DNA from: an uncultured Alphaproteobacteria bacterium | GTDB lineage: Bacteria > Pseudomonadota > Alphaproteobacteria > RF32 > CAG-239 | DNA length: 64,000 nucleotides | Reading direction: 5' to 3' | Assembly (NCBI GenBank): GCA_944392835.1 | Contig: CALXYB010000002.1 | Span: 159,917 to 223,916 of the forward strand | Shown: one piece after another, positions 58,486 to 64,000 of the stretch | Numbering within the stretch: position 1 is the stretch's first letter | How the letters are laid out: the number at the start of each line of letters is the position of its first letter | The notes under the pieces: model-generated | Seen by the model: only the letters and a program-made list of their open reading frames with translations | Databases searched by the model: none | Told to the model about the DNA's origin: nothing | Program-made: the position numbers and the translations under genes

Positions 58486-60811
58486 GCAGGAAAATGTAGG
58501 TGCGGATATTACGCTTCGGGTTTGGTTCAAAGGGTTTTTATGGCTGTTGATGGCCTGTGTGTTTTTGTTGGTTTGCGGTACGGCTTGTTTGTCGGCCGCT
58601 TATTTTGTGCAATATGGTATCAATGACAAAACACTTGGCGATATCGGCGGTTTTTTGCGCCGGTTGCGTGATGAACCAACTTTTTTGTTTGATGCTTACG
58701 GGCAATGGTGGAATGTTTTTGTGTTGGCTTTTCAATATGGTCAGTTGAAATTTGCTTCTTTTGTGCCGTTGTTTGCGCCGATTTTGTTTTTGGGCTTAAC
58801 TGTCGGGGTCTTTGTTAAAAGTCCTTATTCTTTCAGCTTGTGGTATAAACTTTATAACCGTTTTGCCAAAGAAGAAGATATTGCCAAGATGGGGCTTTTT
58901 GATGAAGGTTATGGCGTGTTTGGTCGTTTTGAGGGCAAAGTTTTGCATCCGAAAAAGTTTTTGTCGGTGTTTGGCTGGGGATCTCCGGGTTTGGGTAAAA
59001 CTTCAACCGTGGCAATTCCCAGTATTTTGGAGAGCGACAAAGTTAGTATTGTGGCGGCAGACTGCAAAGGTTCTCTGGCAAAATATACCAGCGGTTATCG
59101 GGCAAAGCTCGGCAAAGTATTTTGTTTTAACTGGAATATGTGTGATAATCCTGAAAAAGGTGAGTTTTGGCCGAAGTGGAATCCTTTCTCTGATGGGAAT
59201 CTGCCCCCCAAAGGTTTGGAAAGAGACCATTATTTGCTCTGGATTGCCCGATATATGGTGGGCGAAAAAGACGATAACTATTGGGTCAAGCTTGCAAGTA
59301 TTGCTTTGGAAGGGTTGTTGCAGTTTTATGTTTCTAAGATTGAGCAAGCTGCCGCGAATGATTATTTTTTGAGCGAGCTATTGGAACATGGTCGGCTTAA
59401 GAGCGAAGATAAAGATATTTTGCTTAGTTTTTATGCTCTTATGCCTAAAGCATATGCCGAAGAGGCTATTCAGAATTTGCAGAATAATACTTTGACCGTG
59501 GATAATTATTTGCCAATCGGCAGTTGGGAGAATATTCCGCCTTTGTGGCAGGGTAAGGAATTTTGTTTTGCCATGATGGTGGATTGTTTGATTGAGCATT
59601 ATTATACCATTCGGCAAGAGGCTGCCGGAAAGACTTACGGACGTTGGAAAGTTATGTTGAATAACTTTATTAAGGAAGCAGAGTTTTTTGGCTACCATCC
59701 GAGAGCAAATCAGGTTATGCAGCATTTGTATTATTTGACCAAAAAACAACGTAAAAAGATTTTTGCCATGATGCTTGAACCGTTGATGATTTTTCGGAAA
59801 AACTCTATCAGAGAAAGAACTTCGGCAAGCGATATTCTTTTAAGCGAGCTTAAAAATAATTCAGGCATAAAAACCATATATACAATTGCGGATAATAAGC
59901 CCGCGGCGTTTATGACACGTTTTTTGGTGGATATGATTATTAAAGAATGTTTGGGCGCAGAACAAACTGAAAAACAAAGTCCTTTGATGTTTGTGATGGA
60001 TGATTTTGAGATTTTGCCAAAATTTTCTATGTTGCATGAGGGGTTACAGCATGGAGAAGATGCCGGATTATCTTTTATGTTGCTAACAGATAGTCTTAAA
60101 AATATTCATGATAACTATGGCCGAGAGGGGTTGGAGGATATTGTTGCCAGCACGGCTTATAAACTTTTGTTTGCCGAGAATAACAAGAGCCTTAGCAACC
60201 ATTTTAATCGCTTGGCTATTTACGGAACAAAGTCGGTGCAAATTCCGGCGGTGGAAACAGGAGCTTTCCCGACTGTTAAGCAAGGGTTCTCCGATGCCGG
60301 ATATTATCATCGTATTGCCAATGATTTGTTGAAAAAAAGCAAAGCTAATATGGTGCGTAAGGGGCAACATTTGTTGTTGGCGCAAGGATATTATCATTTG
60401 CCGGTTAAGATTAATTCTTGGTATTTTTTGCGTGATGAAAGACTCAAAAATAAAGCCTTGATCGAAACGGCTTTCTTCTTGCAGCAAAGTGTTGTTGCCC
60501 AAAGAAATGTTCAAGATACGGAAGTTCCGTCATTGTTTGCGGTCTTGAAAGGTGCGGGTATTAATGTTGAGCGCGAGGAAGATATAGACGCATATTTGAA
60601 CGACCAGATTGATGTGGTGGCAGAGGGTATTATGAAAGCTCCGCAAGATATGCAAAGCGCGTTAGCGGAAGATATTTCCGAGAGGTGGAGCAAAGAAGGC
60701 AGTTTTGACGAGCTAAAAGAAAATAAAAGCGAAGATGATGAATGGTGGATGAAGGAAGATTCTTTTTCTTTGAGCCGAGACGTAAATCAAAATCCGTTTG
60801 AAAAACATTAA
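58475..60811 (+). CDS. VirD4/TraG-like type IV coupling ATPase
   Basis: The 778-residue product has two N-terminal membrane helices (about residues 18-46 and 94-114) and a cytoplasmic motor domain with Walker A FGWGSPGLGKTSTVA (GSPGLGKT at 169-176) and a Walker-B-like LMFVMDDFEILPK (about 502-514). WNPFSD and NYWVKLASIALEGLLQFY between them are typical for VirD4/TraG coupling proteins that present substrates to type IV secretion systems. No relaxase, VirB or Tra genes are nearby, so it is not an obvious conjugation locus. The start overlaps the pentapeptide gene by 11 bases. The cargo may be protein rather than DNA; this is inference. Confidence 0.85.
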   Translation: MSDEQENVGADITLRVWFKGFLWLLMACVFLLVCGTACLSAAYFVQYGINDKTLGDIGGFLRRLRDEPTFLFDAYGQWWNVFVLAFQYGQLKFASFVPLFAPILFLGLTVGVFVKSPYSFSLWYKLYNRFAKEEDIAKMGLFDEGYGVFGRFEGKVLHPKKFLSVFGWGSPGLGKTSTVAIPSILESDKVSIVAADCKGSLAKYTSGYRAKLGKVFCFNWNMCDNPEKGEFWPKWNPFSDGNLPPKGLERDHYLLWIARYMVGEKDDNYWVKLASIALEGLLQFYVSKIEQAAANDYFLSELLEHGRLKSEDKDILLSFYALMPKAYAEEAIQNLQNNTLTVDNYLPIGSWENIPPLWQGKEFCFAMMVDCLIEHYYTIRQEAAGKTYGRWKVMLNNFIKEAEFFGYHPRANQVMQHLYYLTKKQRKKIFAMMLEPLMIFRKNSIRERTSASDILLSELKNNSGIKTIYTIADNKPAAFMTRFLVDMIIKECLGAEQTEKQSPLMFVMDDFEILPKFSMLHEGLQHGEDAGLSFMLLTDSLKNIHDNYGREGLEDIVASTAYKLLFAENNKSLSNHFNRLAIYGTKSVQIPAVETGAFPTVKQGFSDAGYYHRIANDLLKKSKANMVRKGQHLLLAQGYYHLPVKINSWYFLRDERLKNKALIETAFFLQQSVVAQRNVQDTEVPSLFAVLKGAGINVEREEDIDAYLNDQIDVVAEGIMKAPQDMQSALAEDISERWSKEGSFDELKENKSEDDEWWMKEDSFSLSRDVNQNPFEKH

Positions 60812-60894
60812 TTTTTTTAGCCTTTGAAGGCTTGAGTTTGTTTAAAATTCTGTTATAACTATCCTAAATTTTTTATTTAGCGAATCGAAAAAAT

Positions 60895-62229
60895 ATGGAA
60901 GATACCCTTTTTTCAACACAGGTTAAAAGACCTTTGGCCGACAGATTGCGCCCACAGACTTTGGCAGAAGTTGTGGGGCAAGACCACATCGTGGGTGATG
61001 ATGCGCCTTTGGGGCGGATGGTGAAGACAGGGAAGATTACATCATTTATTCTTTGGGGGCCTCCGGGGTGCGGTAAAACGACTATAGCGCGTTTGATTGC
61101 CGAAAATACAAATTTGTATTTTGAGCAGATTTCGGCGGTGTTCTCCGGCGTGGCAGATTTGAAACGCGTGTTTCAGTATGCTCAGGACAGACGCGCCACA
61201 CAAGGCAAAGGAACTTTGTTGTTTGTGGACGAAATTCATCGTTTTAATAAATCGCAGCAAGACGGTTTTTTGCCTTATGTGGAAGACGGTACAATTATTT
61301 TGGTTGGTGCGACAACAGAGAATCCATCCTTTGAGCTTAATGCCGCTTTGCTTTCCAGATGTCAGGTTTTTGTGCTAAACAGGCTTGATGAAGATGCGTT
61401 TGAGGTGCTTTTGCAACGGGCGGAAAAAGAAGTCGGATGCAAATTGCCGGTTGATGATGAAGCAAGAACCTTTATGAAAGAGATTGCCGATGGAGACGGG
61501 CGGTATATTCTAAACCTCTGCGAAAGTGTGTTTGCTTATGCCAAAGAGGGCGAGGTTTTTGATAAAGACAGCATCTTAAAAATCGTGCGTTCTCGTGCGC
61601 CGATTTATGATAAAGGGCGCGATGGGCATTATAATCTGATTTCGGCAGTGCATAAGTCTTTGCGCGGGTCTGATGTGGATGCTGCGCTTTATTGGGCGGC
61701 CAGAATGATTGAGGCCGGAGAGGACCCGAAATATTTGCTCAGGCGTTTGACGCGTTTTGCCGTGGAAGATGTTTCTCTGGCAGAGCCTAATGCGATTGTA
61801 CAAGCAATTGCTTGTTGGGATACTTATGAGCGTTTGGGTTCTCCGGAAGGGGATTTGGCCATTATGCAATTGGTAGCCTATTTGGCAACGGCTCCAAAAT
61901 CTGTCGGGGTATATAAGGCTATGCACAAAGCGCGTGAGTTGGCACGAAAGACGGGCTCCTTAATGCCGCCGAAAAATATTTTGAATGCGCCGACAAAATT
62001 GATGAAACAACTGGGGTATAGCGACGGGTATGAATATGACCCTGATTGTGAAGACGGTTTTTCGGGAGCAAATTATTTTCCGGACGGAATGAGCCGTGTT
62101 AAGCTCTATTTTCCGGTGGACAGAGGTTTTGAGCGCGAAATTAAAAAACGGGTGGATTATTTTGATAATCTGCGCCGCGAAAAACAAAAAGCCAAACAAG
62201 CGCTTAAACAAAAAGAGGAAGAAAAATGA
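60895..62229 (+). CDS. rarA: Replication-associated recombination protein RarA
   Basis: RarA (MgsA) is a clamp-loader-like AAA+ ATPase acting at stalled replication forks. The 444-residue protein shows RPLADRLRPQTLAEVVGQDH, Walker A ILWGPPGCGKTTIARLIA, Walker B TLLFVDEIHRFNKSQQDGFL, the sensor VGATTENPSFELNAALLSRC, and the family C-terminal YWAARMIEAGEDPKYLLRRL and PVDRGFEREIKKR. There is no Shine-Dalgarno before the ATG. It overlaps crcB by 4 bases (ATGA), and rarA-crcB-rluC is a recurring order in Alphaproteobacteria. Confidence 0.97.
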   Translation: MEDTLFSTQVKRPLADRLRPQTLAEVVGQDHIVGDDAPLGRMVKTGKITSFILWGPPGCGKTTIARLIAENTNLYFEQISAVFSGVADLKRVFQYAQDRRATQGKGTLLFVDEIHRFNKSQQDGFLPYVEDGTIILVGATTENPSFELNAALLSRCQVFVLNRLDEDAFEVLLQRAEKEVGCKLPVDDEARTFMKEIADGDGRYILNLCESVFAYAKEGEVFDKDSILKIVRSRAPIYDKGRDGHYNLISAVHKSLRGSDVDAALYWAARMIEAGEDPKYLLRRLTRFAVEDVSLAEPNAIVQAIACWDTYERLGSPEGDLAIMQLVAYLATAPKSVGVYKAMHKARELARKTGSLMPPKNILNAPTKLMKQLGYSDGYEYDPDCEDGFSGANYFPDGMSRVKLYFPVDRGFEREIKKRVDYFDNLRREKQKAKQALKQKEEEK

Positions 62230-62585
62230 ATTTGATTGCGGCGATATTTGTCGGTGGCGGAATGGGGTCTGTTTTAAGGCATTTGTTATCTTCTAAAATC
62301 GGCAGCCATTGGGGAATTATGTTGGTTAATATTTTGGGGGCAATGCTTATCGGTATGGCTTATGCTTATTTTGCCGAAAGAGCTAATTTGCGCCCTGAGG
62401 TCAGAGCCTTTATCATTACAGGACTATTAGGCGGCTTTACGACCTTTTCAACTTATATGTTGGATTTTAATTTGCTGATTAATTCGCAGAGAGTTTATGA
62501 AGGATTGGCTTATCTTTTAGGCTCAATCATCGTGGGAATTTTGTTTTTGGCTTGTGGAATTAAGCTTGCCAAAATCTGTTTTTAA
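62226..62585 (+). CDS. crcB: Fluoride ion channel CrcB (FluC)
   Basis: CrcB/Fluc is a small dual-topology membrane channel that exports fluoride. The 119-residue product has four membrane helices. Family marks are GGGMGSVLRHLLS near the N-terminus, LVNILGAMLIG with the conserved Asn, and GLLGGFTTFSTYMLD containing the Phe and Thr-Ser residues of the pore. No fluoride riboswitch is visible; translation is coupled to rarA by the ATGA overlap. Confidence 0.96.
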   Translation: MNLIAAIFVGGGMGSVLRHLLSSKIGSHWGIMLVNILGAMLIGMAYAYFAERANLRPEVRAFIITGLLGGFTTFSTYMLDFNLLINSQRVYEGLAYLLGSIIVGILFLACGIKLAKICF

Positions 62586-62635
62586 CAAAAAAGTTTTTTT
62601 ATTAAATTATGTCTTATTATTAAAAATTTTTGACT

Positions 62636-62917
62636 ATGGGAAAAAGAGATGTTTTGTTAGCGTATTGCGGGCTTCATAATTCTGCTTCACCAAAAGAATT
62701 TGCTAAGGCTCTGGTTGAAATGACGGATGTGGAAATACAAGAGTTGGCAAAAGTTATGAAAGAAGAATACGGCTTGGAAGTTAACGCCATTGTTCTTGAA
62801 GCTAAGCCCAAGTTGCCTGATGTCAGTTTGCGAAACGCGGTGTTTAAAACGCAGAAGAAAGAGCGCCCCTATGTTCCCAAAAAAATCGGAAAGGTTTGTA
62901 AAAAACCCGGAAGATGA
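62636..62917 (+). CDS. Small orphan protein
   Basis: The 93-residue product has an N-terminal helical part (MTDVEIQELAKVMKEEYGLE) that faintly recalls the dimerisation domain of bL12, and a basic C-terminus (KKERPYVPKKIGKVCKKPGR). No family is recognised. The ATG follows an A/T-rich stretch (AAATTTTTGACTATGG) without a Shine-Dalgarno sequence, as in the other orphan cassettes. A strong terminator follows. It lies between crcB and rluC. Confidence 0.65.
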   Translation: MGKRDVLLAYCGLHNSASPKEFAKALVEMTDVEIQELAKVMKEEYGLEVNAIVLEAKPKLPDVSLRNAVFKTQKKERPYVPKKIGKVCKKPGR

Positions 62918-62931
62918 TTCTCTGATTGAAG

Positions 62932-62968
62932 AAAACTGTTGCGGATGTGAAAATCCCAACAGTTTTTT
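62932..62968 (+). terminator. Rho-independent terminator after the small orphan
   Basis: AAAACTGTTG pairs with CAACAGTTTT, with inner GGAT/ATCC, followed by eight T residues in all. Confidence 0.88.
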
Positions 62969-63027
62969 TTATTCTAAATTAAGAAGTTTTGATTTATACT
63001 GAGCCAAATTTTTGAGAGGAATTGCTG

Positions 63028-63963
63028 ATGGCCGGTGTAAGTATTGCCAAAGTAAAACAAGTAGATGACGGAATGCGCTTAAACCGTTGGTTTTTGAAGT
63101 ATTATCCGGGGTTGTCTTTGGGAAGATTTCAAAAGCTTTTGCGCACGAAACAGATTAAAGTGGACGGTAAAAAGGCTGAAGCGAATCTGAAACTTGTTGC
63201 CGGACAGGAAATTAGAATCCCGCCGCTTGACGAAGAAAAAGCCGTGCCAAATTACGAAAACAAAGTTTCCGCCAAAGATGCGGCTTTTGTGCAAGCGATG
63301 GTTATTTATAAAGATGACAATATTATTGTCTTAAATAAACCATCCGGTTTGGCGGTTCAAGGCGGCAGCAATACGACCAGACATATTGACGGAATGCTGG
63401 ATGCCTTAAAATTTGGCTTGGAAGAAAAACCCAAATTGGTGCACAGAATTGATAAAGATACGAGTGGTTTGTTGGTGTTGGCCAGAAACCGAAAATATGC
63501 CGATTTGCTGACCAAGGCTTTTCGGGAGCACAAATTGCCCAAAACTTATTTGGCTTTGGTTGTCGGTTGTCTGAAAAATGAGGAAGGCGTGATTAAAGCG
63601 GCTTTGGAAAAAGTCGGCGAAAAGAGTATGGTTTTAGATGACGGCAAACCGGCAGTTACCGAGTATAGGGTTTTGGATAATGCCGGAGATAAGTTCGCGC
63701 TGATTGAGGCCAAACCTTTGACCGGCAGAACGCACCAAATCAGAGCGCATTTGGAGTATTTGGGTGTGCCGATTGTGGGGGATGACAAGTATTTTGGCGG
63801 AGAGAATCGTAAGAAGTTTGGCGAAATTGCCGATAAACTGCATTTGCATGCTTATAAAATTGACCTCTCGGTTATATATAATAAAAAAATGGTATTAAAA
63901 GCGCCCTTGCCTGCTTATTTTAAGGCAGATTTGGATGCTTTGGGAATTTGTTTTAAGGAGTAA
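63028..63963 (+). CDS. rluC: 23S rRNA pseudouridine synthase (RluC/RluA family)
   Basis: The 311-residue enzyme has an N-terminal S4 RNA-binding domain (GMRLNRWFLKYYPGLSLGRF, QKLLRTKQIKVDGKKAE) and the RluA catalytic domain with the Asp in LVHRIDKDTSGLLVLAR, KTYLALVVG, and PLTGRTHQIRAHLEYLGVPI. RluC modifies positions 955, 2504 and 2580 of 23S rRNA in E. coli; RluD-type targets cannot be excluded by eye. GAGAGGA lies 7 bases before the ATG at 63028. Confidence 0.94.
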   Translation: MAGVSIAKVKQVDDGMRLNRWFLKYYPGLSLGRFQKLLRTKQIKVDGKKAEANLKLVAGQEIRIPPLDEEKAVPNYENKVSAKDAAFVQAMVIYKDDNIIVLNKPSGLAVQGGSNTTRHIDGMLDALKFGLEEKPKLVHRIDKDTSGLLVLARNRKYADLLTKAFREHKLPKTYLALVVGCLKNEEGVIKAALEKVGEKSMVLDDGKPAVTEYRVLDNAGDKFALIEAKPLTGRTHQIRAHLEYLGVPIVGDDKYFGGENRKKFGEIADKLHLHAYKIDLSVIYNKKMVLKAPLPAYFKADLDALGICFKE

Positions 63964-63969
63964 GCTTCA

Positions 63970-64000
63970 ATGAAAAGACTGGTTAAAGTTCTGGGAACAA
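63970..64000 (+). CDS. Start of a further gene (truncated by window edge)
   Basis: An ATG with AGGAG about 9 bases upstream begins MKRLVKVLGT and runs off the right end. It lies 6 bases after rluC, so it is probably co-transcribed. Too little is present to identify it. Confidence 0.45.
   Translation, partial: MKRLVKVLGT

Noticed and set aside
58475-60811. Integrative conjugative element marked by the TraG/VirD4-like gene
   Set aside because: No relaxase, integrase, mating-pair genes or attachment-site repeats were seen on either side; the neighbours are conserved housekeeping genes.

Overview
The window looks like a chromosome segment of an anaerobic or fermentative, probably host-associated alphaproteobacterium. 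The evidence is inferential. GC content is moderate to low (roughly 40-45 % by eye). Several gene neighbourhoods are typical of Alphaproteobacteria: grpE-rph-rdgB, addB-addA-trxA, hslV-hslU, rimP-nusA-ylxR-infB-rbfA-truB-rpsO-pnp, rplY-pth-ychF and rarA-crcB-rluC. A CarD/CdnL regulator and LptF/LptD lipopolysaccharide export genes indicate a Gram-negative cell. A three-gene bifurcating-type [FeFe] hydrogenase, rare in this class, indicates H2 metabolism. No rRNA, tRNA, CRISPR array, prophage or classical insertion sequence was seen.

Layout. 1-1.6 kb: LPS export genes (minus strand). 1.8-3.2 kb: a charged coiled-coil orphan. 3.3-7.3 kb: hydrogenase operon hydC-hydB-hydA, convergent with a long glycogen synthase (7.4-9.4 kb). 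9.6-18.3 kb: grpE, rph, rdgB, addB, addA, trxA. 18.4-18.75 kb: a non-coding stretch rich in inverted repeats. 18.8-26.2 kb (minus strand): comM and a lipoprotein, a large secreted protein with a degenerate protease domain, and hslV-hslU-hemW. 26.4-27.5 kb: rpsF-rpsR-rplI, convergent with ftsK. 30.1-31.8 kb: fabD-fabG. 32-42 kb: the translation/RNA cluster rimP to pnp. 42.2-51.9 kb: orphan membrane-protein genes mixed with rplY, pth, a glycosyltransferase, ychF, trmL, carD, apaG, hslO and recX. 52-55.3 kb: an orphan, truA and an oxidoreductase. 55.4-60.8 kb: a three-gene cluster encoding a TolC-like/SPOR lipoprotein, a pentapeptide-repeat protein and a VirD4/TraG-like ATPase. 60.9-64 kb: rarA, crcB, an orphan, rluC and the start of one more gene.

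Three observations stand out. First, three copies of a roughly 125-bp palindromic element share a core. Two are inserted in frame inside essential-type genes (hemW and truA) and one covers the 3' end of pnp. Read on the minus strand, the cores encode related peptides of the form TER....Y.DV.E..STG. In each case the arms repeat and invert the local sequence. This resembles the Rickettsia palindromic elements, but in a hydrogenase-bearing organism. Second, the TolC-SPOR / pentapeptide / VirD4-like cluster could be an undescribed envelope export machine. Third, several orphan genes without Shine-Dalgarno sequences, most bounded by hairpin terminators and two with clear promoters, lie between conserved housekeeping genes like small cassettes.
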